A DNA stretch of 64,000 nucleotides from Natrinema halophilum (lineage in GTDB: Archaea > Halobacteriota > Halobacteria > Halobacteriales > Natrialbaceae): contig NZ_CP058601.1 of assembly GCF_013402815.2 (NCBI RefSeq), positions 1,674,001 through 1,738,000 of the forward strand, in the 5' to 3' direction. The position numbers were made by a program, and so were the translations under genes. The notes under the pieces were generated by a model. That model searched no databases and had not been told where the DNA came from. It saw nothing but the letters and a program-made list of their open reading frames with translations. Position 1 is the first letter of the stretch. Every line of letters begins with the position of its first letter. Positions 7,349-15,087 of the stretch are shown here, one piece after another.

Positions 7349-8815
7349 ATGCCGGTCACTGAGCGAATCCTCGAGGGATTCAAGGCGACGCTGGGTGCCC
7401 GACTCGTTACGAACGTCGCCAACGGAGTGTTGATGCTGTTACTGGCCCGCTTCTTGCTCACCCCCGACGAGTACGGGCTGTTTTTCTTCGTCATCGCTGT
7501 TCTCGGTGTCGCAGGCATGGTGACCGACCTCGGAAGCGCCCGGTCGGCTGCTCGGTACGTGTCCGAATACAAGGAAACCGACGAGGGGAGGGTCCCGTAC
7601 ATCCTCCGGACGTCGCTCGGGTATCGGCTGATACTGATCGCGATCGTCGCCAGCACCATGATAGTCGGCCACGAGCAAGTGGCCGCGTTGCTCAACACCC
7701 CGGAGGCAGCGCCGTTGTTGCTGATCGGCGGCGGATATCTCGTCTTCCAGTCGCTGAATTCGTACGGCCAGACGCTCTTTCAGGGGTTCAATCGAGTCGA
7801 GCTCAGCGCGATCGTCAACGTGGCCAACAACGTCACGCGAGTCGGATTTGTCGTCGCACTGACCGTTCTCGGACTCGGCGTCGTCGGCGCTATGCTCGGC
7901 TATCTGGTCGGCGCGGCATTTGCCGCGATCATCGCACTAATTCTCCTCTATCGGCGATTCTACACGACCTACGAGGACGACGGCGGGGAGAAATCCCTTC
8001 GCAATCGCATGTTCCGGTACAGCATCCCGCTGACCGCATCGACCAGTGCGAACATCATCGACAAGCGTATCGATACGGTTCTGGTCGGATTCTTCCTCAA
8101 TCCGCTCGCGGTGAGTTACTACGTCCTCAGCAAGCAGATAACGGAGTTCGTTCTCGTTCCCGCCGGCTCGCTTGGCTTTTCGGTCTCACCGACGTACGGC
8201 GAGCAGAAAGCCAACGGTGCGCTCGAGGAGGCAGCTCGGATATACGAGTCGACGCTGCAGTACATCCTCCTCCTCTACATTCCTGCGGCCGTCGGCCTGA
8301 TCCTCGTCGCCGATCCTGCCGTCCGACTGGTGTTCGGTGCTGATTACGCCGGGGCCGTGCCGGTCCTCCAGTTGATGGCGATTTACGTGGTCTTTCAGGC
8401 GATCACGAATGTGACGACCAACAGCCTCGACTACCTCGGGCGGGCGTCCGACCGCGCGATGGCAAAGGGTTTCACTGCGGCCGCCAACGCCGGCCTCAAC
8501 GTCCTCCTGATACCGCGCTTCGGCGTTCCGGGTGCGGCGTTCGCGACCGTCGTCACGTATGGTATCTACACCACCGTCAACGTCGTCGTGATGTACCGCG
8601 AAATCGCGTTCGACTACGTTCGCATCGGTCGGTCCGTTGCGCTCATCTCCGCGATTTCCGCGAGTATGGGCATCGCAGTGCTGTTTCTCGTCCCGTACGT
8701 ATCGAATATCGTCGCTCTCGCCGGCGTTATCGGTCTCGGAGTCGGTATCTGGGGCGTCCTCGTCACACTGAGCGGGCTGGTCGATCCCCGAAAAACCCTC
8801 TCGATGCTTACCTGA
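7349..8815 (+). CDS. Oligosaccharide flippase (Wzx/MATE-like, MOP superfamily)
   Basis: This 488-aa integral membrane protein has about 12-14 hydrophobic segments. It starts MPVTERILEGFKATLGARLVTNVANGVLMLLLARFLL, the usual first helix of polysaccharide biosynthesis flippases. GLFFFVIAVLGVAGMVTDLGSARSAARYVSEY follows at residues 45-76. The family moves lipid-linked oligosaccharides across the membrane before glycan transfer to S-layer or other surface proteins. An upstream in-frame GTG at 7229 would add 40 Arg-rich residues from the 39-bp repeats and is rejected. The next gene is a methyltransferase-kinase fusion, so the two may form a small glycan module. A second flippase lies at 48647. Confidence 0.9.
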   Translation: MPVTERILEGFKATLGARLVTNVANGVLMLLLARFLLTPDEYGLFFFVIAVLGVAGMVTDLGSARSAARYVSEYKETDEGRVPYILRTSLGYRLILIAIVASTMIVGHEQVAALLNTPEAAPLLLIGGGYLVFQSLNSYGQTLFQGFNRVELSAIVNVANNVTRVGFVVALTVLGLGVVGAMLGYLVGAAFAAIIALILLYRRFYTTYEDDGGEKSLRNRMFRYSIPLTASTSANIIDKRIDTVLVGFFLNPLAVSYYVLSKQITEFVLVPAGSLGFSVSPTYGEQKANGALEEAARIYESTLQYILLLYIPAAVGLILVADPAVRLVFGADYAGAVPVLQLMAIYVVFQAITNVTTNSLDYLGRASDRAMAKGFTAAANAGLNVLLIPRFGVPGAAFATVVTYGIYTTVNVVVMYREIAFDYVRIGRSVALISAISASMGIAVLFLVPYVSNIVALAGVIGLGVGIWGVLVTLSGLVDPRKTLSMLT

Positions 8816-8973
8816 TCAATCGCCAGCAGTAACCCCATTTTCGAGACGGATACCTCCAACGTTCTACATAGCGAGTACACGATGAGGCTTCGCTGGGCTC
8901 CTCGAGCGGAGATGCTGGCATTCGTTCTCCGGAGATCAGCGGCCAAATATCGCGGTAACAGCTCCATTATAGA

Positions 8974-10920
8974 GTGCTATGTACCGGTATGGAGATCATA
9001 TCAAAATTGAATACAATCAGTATCGAGTATGTGCAACCGAATCCCGTATATACTGATTCTGATGGGGCAGCCGTTCGGTCGTTCGTCGACCAGTTCGAGC
9101 GAAACGAGCGCCACGCTGCAGTCCGTTCCCTGTTCGAGACAGCGTCCGAACCGAGATCGGTGCTGACGTCCCTCTTTGGTGTCGGATACGACAGTTGGTA
9201 CGCCTTAGTCGCCGACGATATCTCCGGACACTGTCTCGATTGCACTCCAGGCTGGGGACGGACGACGCCGCTATTGCGCGCTCTCGCCGACAGCGTCTCC
9301 AGTTATCAGCCCTCGGCCCTCGGCCGCCGACTCTTCGAGTCGAGACCGGAACTCGAGGGGTCCGACGTCGCAACCCTCGCCGGCGACGATCTCGAGACGG
9401 CCATCGACGGACGCTCGTTCGACACCATCGTCACGACGGGGTCGCGGCCACCGGATCGGGATTTCGTCGACCACATCGATCGACTCACCGCATCGCTTGC
9501 CGACGGCGGGACCCTCGTTACCGAAGTCAACGGATGGCCTCGAACGAGCGGAGTGACCGACCTCGTCGGGCTCGGGGGAAGATCGGAGACGGCAGACCGC
9601 CGATCGCCGACTGACGTCTGGCGATCGATTCCGTCGCGAGTCGTCGCTGCGCTCGAAGCCTGCGGATTCGAGGAGGTCGACCTGATCGGATTGCTGCCCG
9701 GCGGATCGCAGTATCGGTGGGCGGTGCCGGCCGAGGACCCGGACGCGCTCGAGTGGGTTCTGGAGACGATTACCGCGGAAACGACCGCCTCCCGCCTGCT
9801 TCGCCGTGGTGCGGCGCTTGCCTCCGAACTCGGAGTCGTCGCGCAGTCCTATCCAAGTTACGTCGCCGTCTGTCGAACGAATCCGGCGACGGACTCCGAC
9901 ACACCCTCACTGACTGGAACCGACGCGACGCGGGTGCTACGCCGCGGCGCGAACAGATCGATTATTTTCGAGCTTGCAGAGAACAGCGTCGAGAGGGTTC
10001 GAAAAGTGCCGAACGCACCGCAACACGCCCGATACAATGAGCGGGCGGCGTCGACTCTCTCGATGCTTACCGAATCGGACGGGACGATTGCGGGAACGCT
10101 CCCGGACGCCGAACTCGAGTCGTCGCCGCTCGGACCGGTGCTTTCGGAATCGCCGGCTCCGGGCACACCGCTCATGGACACTACCACCCGATGGGAGTCC
10201 CCTCCGGACCCGGACGCGTTCGTCGACGTCCTCGAGACAGGGCTTCGCTGGATTCGAACGATACAATTGGCCCACGCCGGACCGCGCCGAACCCGATCCC
10301 CCGAAGCCGTCCGCCGAGAGCTTTCGCCCGTCGAATTCGACGTCGACCCGCCCTCGGTGGCCGAGCCGGTCGAGTACCCCGTCGTCCCTGCGCACGGGGA
10401 TTACCACCCGGGTAACGTCCTCGTCGACGCCGACGGGTCGATCGAGCGAGTCATCGACTGGGAGTACGCCACCGCCGAATCGAATCCGGTAACTGATCCC
10501 GCCTTCTTCACGCTGAAACTCGCCGAATTCGCGTTCGGCGGCTTCGAGGCCGGCGTTCGAACGGCGCTCCTCGAGGAGACGCCATACTCGATTCGGGTCG
10601 CCGAATCGATCGTCGCGTACTGCGACGCGCTCGGCATCCGGCCGCGAACGTTCGCGACCTACCTTGGCCACACGTTCGTCAGTCAAACCGACGTTCACTT
10701 CGAGACCGGGAGTCCCTGGCGGTTCCACGCGAATCCCCGCGAAAAGGTCGAGCGGCTCTCCGTCCTCTACGACGAGTTCGACGAGATTCTGAGTCGTCTC
10801 GCCGATTTGACGGTGAGCAGTACCGACGAGGACTCCACCTCAAGGAGATACTCTCGACCAGTCACGACAGGACCCGAGCCATCAAATAGCTCGATTTCTA
10901 AAATTTCTCACAATAAGTAA
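8974..10920 (+). CDS. Methyltransferase-like / aminoglycoside-phosphotransferase-like fusion protein
   Basis: The protein is 648 aa from the GTG at 8974, or 643 aa from the ATG at 8989. Residues about 75-315 resemble a class I SAM-dependent methyltransferase: CLDCTPGWGRTTPLLRAL at the glycine-rich SAM loop, FDTIVTTG at strand 4, SLADGGTLVTEVNG, and a YPSYVAVCR end strand. Residues about 325-600 form an APH/choline-kinase-like domain with catalytic loop HGDYHPGNVL (about 474-483) and metal-binding IDWEYA. The expected substrate is a small molecule or sugar. The glycine loop is degenerate, so methyl transfer is less certain than kinase activity. The last 40 residues are Ser-rich and the 3' end drifts to low GC where the foreign island begins. 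Confidence 0.8.
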   Translation: MLCTGMEIISKLNTISIEYVQPNPVYTDSDGAAVRSFVDQFERNERHAAVRSLFETASEPRSVLTSLFGVGYDSWYALVADDISGHCLDCTPGWGRTTPLLRALADSVSSYQPSALGRRLFESRPELEGSDVATLAGDDLETAIDGRSFDTIVTTGSRPPDRDFVDHIDRLTASLADGGTLVTEVNGWPRTSGVTDLVGLGGRSETADRRSPTDVWRSIPSRVVAALEACGFEEVDLIGLLPGGSQYRWAVPAEDPDALEWVLETITAETTASRLLRRGAALASELGVVAQSYPSYVAVCRTNPATDSDTPSLTGTDATRVLRRGANRSIIFELAENSVERVRKVPNAPQHARYNERAASTLSMLTESDGTIAGTLPDAELESSPLGPVLSESPAPGTPLMDTTTRWESPPDPDAFVDVLETGLRWIRTIQLAHAGPRRTRSPEAVRRELSPVEFDVDPPSVAEPVEYPVVPAHGDYHPGNVLVDADGSIERVIDWEYATAESNPVTDPAFFTLKLAEFAFGGFEAGVRTALLEETPYSIRVAESIVAYCDALGIRPRTFATYLGHTFVSQTDVHFETGSPWRFHANPREKVERLSVLYDEFDEILSRLADLTVSSTDEDSTSRRYSRPVTTGPEPSNSSISKISHNK

Positions 10921-11041
10921 CAGGTGTTCGGAATTCAGGTGCCAAAAATAAAATCGCAGTACCCATCTGATCAGGCTACTTGTGCCCTCTCCAAACATCA
11001 GTACGTAATCTAAACAAATTATTAAAAAGTAAAAGAGTTAA

Positions 11042-11067
11042 ATATATATATATATATATATATATAT
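11042..11067 (+). promoter_or_regulatory. (AT)13 dinucleotide tract at TATA-box position
   Basis: An uninterrupted alternating AT run of 26 bases ends 25 nt before the ATG at 11092. Archaeal TATA boxes lie about 26-28 nt upstream of the transcript start, and haloarchaeal transcripts are often leaderless. The tract therefore probably contains the TATA box of the downstream gene. Its length can change by replication slippage, which would alter box spacing. Confidence 0.6.
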
Positions 11068-11091
11068 TGGTAATAGTTATTTTGAGATATA

Positions 11092-11874
11092 ATGGTCAAT
11101 AGAAGAAGAGTGATAAAAACAGTAGGTAGTCTTGGAACCATGAGTGTTGTAGGTACAGCCAGTGCAAGCAAAAAAGGTGAAAAAATACCCGCTGCAGAGG
11201 TTGGCCTAGACGAAGAGATTGCACGCCTGTTACGGGAAAACAAGACGGAAAAAGCACGCATAATCCTCGAAAATAATAATATAAAGTATTCAATATCGAG
11301 TAGCCAAAGAAGAAATAACACCAGAAGTGGTTACACAACCGCTGATTATTACGACAAGGGTGATTCAACTGTCTATGCCAGCTTGGTACACAGAGAAGAT
11401 GACCGGTGGCTAGCGACAGGTGTTGCCGATTTGAACTGGGGTGAAAAGAGTTGGACAAAAAGTGCGAATACAATGAATGACGGTTTTTCCTTAGGGTGGG
11501 ATAACAGCCACTGGACGTCACCGGATCGTACTAGAGATAATATTTGGTATGGTGTGTATAAAAAAGAAGAAGTTCCAGGAAATCCTGATGTTATAGCGTC
11601 CATTGACGAATATACTCGGCATGGAATTGGTGGTGAAGTGGAACTAGATGGAAAACAGGTAGAACCTAAATACCCAAACTTCTCACTAAATCTTCAAACG
11701 GACATTTTACGGACCGACCCTCATCCAGAAGTCGGATTTACATTCCGGTATAAACACTCTTTCGCAGCTATCGGTCTAAGCTCGAGCATCAGTTTCTCTT
11801 ATGGACCGGGTGTGGTGATGAAAGTCCCCAGGTTGGCAGATAGCTGGATGCTAGAAGAAAGTGTAGACCCGTAA
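11092..11874 (+). CDS. Tat-exported protein of unknown function (low GC, probably acquired)
   Basis: This 260-aa protein carries a twin-arginine signal peptide (MVNRRRVIKTVGSLGTMSVV, cleavage probably after the ASA near residue 26). The mature part is rich in Asn, Ser, Trp and Tyr and in predicted beta strands (GVADLNWGEKSW, FSLGWDNSHWTSP, PEVGFTFRYKHSF). I do not recognise a family. The gene is visibly richer in A+T and Lys/Asn codons (AAA, AAT, ATA) than every neighbour, indicating transfer from a low-GC source. It stands alone between the methyltransferase-kinase gene and the oxidase cluster. A secreted effector or toxin-like role is possible but unsupported. Confidence 0.8.
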   Translation: MVNRRRVIKTVGSLGTMSVVGTASASKKGEKIPAAEVGLDEEIARLLRENKTEKARIILENNNIKYSISSSQRRNNTRSGYTTADYYDKGDSTVYASLVHREDDRWLATGVADLNWGEKSWTKSANTMNDGFSLGWDNSHWTSPDRTRDNIWYGVYKKEEVPGNPDVIASIDEYTRHGIGGEVELDGKQVEPKYPNFSLNLQTDILRTDPHPEVGFTFRYKHSFAAIGLSSSISFSYGPGVVMKVPRLADSWMLEESVDP

Positions 11875-12259
11875 CCATACTCCAATCCTTTTATAGACAC
11901 GGACAACATTGGTAAATCGCATCACATGGAGATGGTGAAGTTACGCTCCAGATTTTGACCCCCGGTCAGTATCTGATAGAAAGGAGCCCTATTCAACTAT
12001 CAGCAAAAATCCGTTCCTGTCATCCAACCGTCACGGTAAATTGCCATAACCAATTTCGTTTCTAAACGGAAACGGCTGTCAAACACCAATACAGGACAAA
12101 ATAACGCAACTAATACCTTGTTGGTTGGGTTTATTATTTTGAAAATTCTCTATAAATGCTTCTTTCGAGGTTGTCAAAAACTGATAAAATGGTTACCAAG
12201 TGGGGATCATTACTGGTGCTCTAAATTTCACCAAAGAGAGGAGATGAAAACAGAAAGTC
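11875..12259. other. Low-GC intergenic part of the island
   Basis: About 385 bp of A+T-rich sequence follow the Tat-protein gene. No convincing ORF is seen; the longest (62 codons) has no family features. One small inverted repeat, CGTTTC (12057-12062) facing GAAACG (12069-12074), is visible. No transposase remnant or target-site duplication could be recognised. Confidence 0.4.
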
Positions 12260-12526
12260 TTATTGAATCGAGTACCCCGCCGCGAGCGTCAGCAGGAGCA
12301 CCATGAACAGCGCGGTGAGCATCAGATAGGAGACCGAGCGTGGCTCGTCTTTGAGGTGCTGGAAGTAGCCGGCGATCAGTGTTGTCTTGGTGGCCGCAAG
12401 GATCAGCGTTCCGGTGATCGCCATCCAATATTTGAAAATCCCATCGAAGTGGAAGAAGACAAACTTCCCCGTCGCTAACAGTATCAGTGCTACGTAGATC
12501 AGGGCGTACGTCCGAACGCTCGTCAT
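12260..12526 (-). CDS. coxD: Cytochrome c oxidase subunit IV-like protein (CoxD/CyoD type)
   Basis: This 88-aa protein has three hydrophobic segments in the order seen in prokaryotic cytochrome oxidase subunit IV. It begins MTSVRTYALIYVALILLATGKF, then a WMAITGTLILAATKTTLIAGYFQHLKDE central helix, then LMLTALFMVLLLTLAAGYS. The KTTLIAGYFQHLKDE stretch is characteristic. The subunit stabilises the oxidase core. The larger open frame upstream of codon 1 (to 12919) is antisense to the next gene and rejected. It is separated from coxAC by two other genes. Confidence 0.85.
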   Translation of the reverse strand: MTSVRTYALIYVALILLATGKFVFFHFDGIFKYWMAITGTLILAATKTTLIAGYFQHLKDEPRSVSYLMLTALFMVLLLTLAAGYSIQ

Positions 12527-12682
12527 TGGTCGGGATTGCGTTTGACGGATACTTATACCTTCCTCATGCCGATTCTGCCGTCGAGTGATGACGGTCGTCG
12601 AGACCATCGAAGCCAGTGCCACGCGACCAGCGGATCGCGGCGAAGCAACACGTAGATGGGCCGTCAGCGTAACTAGCTGACA

Positions 12683-14083
12683 ATGAGTAAACGTTCGGCC
12701 CTGACTCGCCGGACCAGTATCGTGCTGGCGATTGCGCTGGCGGCTCTCGCGGCGGGAACCGGCATCGTCGCTGCGAGCAACGTCGCCGCGGGTCTGACAG
12801 GGTCGACCGACGTCACGGTCCCGACGTGGCTGTATCTCGCGACCGGCGGCGGTACCGTCGGTGCGTCGGCCCTGGTGACGATGCTCGTCACCGACCGCGA
12901 CGTGATCGGAACCTACCACGATCGCGCCCTCGAGGCCTCCGCCGATCGGCTGCTGGCCGCGGGGTCGCTCCTGCTCGGCGCGGTCGGCCTCGTCGGACTC
13001 GCGCTCATCGTCGCTGCCGGGCTCGCCGGTCCGAATATCGGACTGGTCAGTGCGACCGTCCTGCTGACGTTCGTCGGCGGACGCGCACTGCTGACGATCG
13101 TCACCTACACCGTCGGGAATCCGTGGCCGGCGCTGAACCCGTGGCGTCGGATCGCCGCCGCGCTTCCGAACGGCTACGAATCCTATCCCGACGCGTACCG
13201 CTCCTGGCCGGCCGTCGTGGCGCTGTTGACGTTCGTCTGGCTCGAGATTGTCGCGCCACTGACCTCGTCGCCGGATGCGTTACTGGCCGTCCTCGTCGTG
13301 TACTCGCTGTTTACGATCTCGAGTGCGATCGTCTTCTCACCGGAAACGTGGTTTCGCCGCGGCGACCCGCTCTCGCTGTGGTTTCGCTGCTACGGCGCGG
13401 TCGCACCGATCCAGCGCACGGACGACGGATTAGAACTGCGATATCCCGGATCGAGACTGAGCGACGACGACCTCGTTACCGACTCCTCGCTCGTGGCTTT
13501 CGTCATCGCACTGGTCTGGGAGCTGACATTCAGTGGGTTCATCGTCACGCCACTGGGCGTCCGGGCGATCGAAGCGCTCGTCGGATTCGGAGTACCGCCG
13601 GTCTTCGTCTACCTGGGCTTGCTCGTCGGCGGCTTCGCGCTGTTCTGGAAGGTGTACTGGCTGGCTATCGATCGAACGCGCGAGCGCGCCGAGACCTACC
13701 TTTCACGACACTACCTCGGCCTCCGTTTCGCCGCACCGCTTTTGGCCATCGCGGCCGGCTATCATTTCGCCCACTACGTCGGCTTCGGGTTGTCGCTGTG
13801 GCCGTCCATGCTCGACGCACTCGCGATGCCGCTTTCTCCGCCGCCGAACCCGACGCAGTACGCGTTGCCGGGCTGGTTCGGCTACGTCGAAATAAGCGGT
13901 ATCCTGCTCGGCCACGTCCTCGCAGTGTGGATCGCACATACCGTCTCTTTCGAGCTGTTTCCCGGCAAGCTCCAGGCGATCAGGAGTCAGTATCCGCTCA
14001 TCGTCTTCATGGTCTTTTTCACGATGGTGAGCCTCTACCTCGTTTCCCAGGGAACGATGAGCCCCCCGTACGTCCCGAGTTGA
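12683..14083 (+). CDS. Polytopic membrane protein in the oxidase cluster, function unknown
   Basis: This 466-aa protein has about 11-12 hydrophobic helices and short loops. No cofactor-binding motif was recognised. Histidines occur in a predicted membrane segment (GYHFAHYVGFGLSLWPS, about residues 362-378) and WVxTPLGV-like helices recur. It is divergent from coxD, with 156 bp of shared promoter space, and followed by a zinc-finger membrane protein. Position between oxidase subunit genes suggests a role in oxidase assembly, heme or copper delivery. That is inference from context only. Confidence 0.75.
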   Translation: MSKRSALTRRTSIVLAIALAALAAGTGIVAASNVAAGLTGSTDVTVPTWLYLATGGGTVGASALVTMLVTDRDVIGTYHDRALEASADRLLAAGSLLLGAVGLVGLALIVAAGLAGPNIGLVSATVLLTFVGGRALLTIVTYTVGNPWPALNPWRRIAAALPNGYESYPDAYRSWPAVVALLTFVWLEIVAPLTSSPDALLAVLVVYSLFTISSAIVFSPETWFRRGDPLSLWFRCYGAVAPIQRTDDGLELRYPGSRLSDDDLVTDSSLVAFVIALVWELTFSGFIVTPLGVRAIEALVGFGVPPVFVYLGLLVGGFALFWKVYWLAIDRTRERAETYLSRHYLGLRFAAPLLAIAAGYHFAHYVGFGLSLWPSMLDALAMPLSPPPNPTQYALPGWFGYVEISGILLGHVLAVWIAHTVSFELFPGKLQAIRSQYPLIVFMVFFTMVSLYLVSQGTMSPPYVPS

Positions 14084-14171
14084 TCGCTTGCGGGAATGAG
14101 ACACACGGGAAGGAGTTCTCGCAGCATCGAACCGGCAAGCACTTCCTCACACCGCCGTAATACACGATCGA

Positions 14172-14459
14172 ATGGCGACCGAGCACTCGCTCGAGCGAGA
14201 GTACGACGTTCCAGCGGACGAAACGCCCGGAGTCACCTGTCCGTACTGCGGTCGGCCGTTTCGATCGGACCGCTACGTCACGTTTCACATCGGCGTCGAC
14301 CACGCGGACGTCTGTTCCGACGCGGAGCGAGAGGCGTTCGACGACGAACGCGACGACGAGGAGTACGAACTGTTTACGTTCCACTTCAAGGCGGCCATCT
14401 CCGTCTTTCTCGTCTACTTCCTGTTTACCTTCGTGTACGCGCTGGTCTGGGCAGGGTGA
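14172..14459 (+). CDS. Small membrane-anchored C2H2-type zinc-finger protein
   Basis: This 95-aa protein contains CPYCGRPFRSDRYVTFHIGVDH split as C-x2-C-x12-H-x4-H (residues about 23-44), a likely Zn site. An acidic linker follows, then one transmembrane helix (ISVFLVYFLFTFVYALVW, about 75-92). The hydrophobic tail indicates membrane anchoring with the finger in the cytoplasm. It lies just downstream of the polytopic protein and upstream of the convergent coxAC gene, so a function linked to the oxidase is possible. Metal binding and nucleic-acid binding are unproven. Confidence 0.8.
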   Translation: MATEHSLEREYDVPADETPGVTCPYCGRPFRSDRYVTFHIGVDHADVCSDAEREAFDDERDDEEYELFTFHFKAAISVFLVYFLFTFVYALVWAG

Positions 14460-15087
14460 ACCGATCTAAGCGGAGTAAATCGCTCTGGACAGGGTGACCC
14501 GCTTTGGGACCATGTAATTCGAGACGGTTTGACGCCTCGAATCGAGCGAAGCCGAATCGTTCGCGGACGGGAGAACGTCTCCGAGCCTTCGAGCAGTCGG
14601 CGTCCACGCCGACGATGTCGCGGCGGCTGGCGCGGGACGATTGTCCCGCCTGCCTCCCACGGGGGCCATACTCCCGCGATGCGTCGCTTCGCTCAGTCAC
14701 GAGATTCGTTTCAAATGACCCAAAAGGCCCTCAATCTGTGCCGGCCGTAGAAAACCCGCCACTCGAGCGGCCGAACCGATTCCGTGCCTTCAGACGTCCC
14801 ACCTCATCCAGTCCCTGTGCCACCGCTATCGCAGCCGTAGTTCGGCACGGTTGTTCCGCGTCGGACCGATCTCGACCGTCTCCAAACGACGGACGGTGAC
14901 CCCTCCGCAATGCGCTTAACTCGAGGCATCCCTCGGGATGGAGGCAAAAGCGTACCCGGTTCTGGCGTCGCTACGCGTGTCGTGGTTGGACCGAAAACTG
15001 CTCTTTACGATCTACGACGGTCGAGCGTGAACGCAAATCAACGAAACCCGAAGCCGAAAATGAAAGATCCTGCGTAGCGGCGAGGCG
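14460..15087. other. Convergent intergenic region with two strong hairpins
   Basis: This 628-bp gap lies between convergent genes and has no supportable ORF. It contains two perfect inverted repeats: GTCGGCGT/ACGCCGAC (14596-14603 and 14606-14613, 2-nt loop) and GCGGGAC/GTCCCGC (14632-14638 and 14643-14649, 4-nt loop). They could end one or both flanking transcripts, or form part of a dispersed repeat. Confidence 0.5.
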
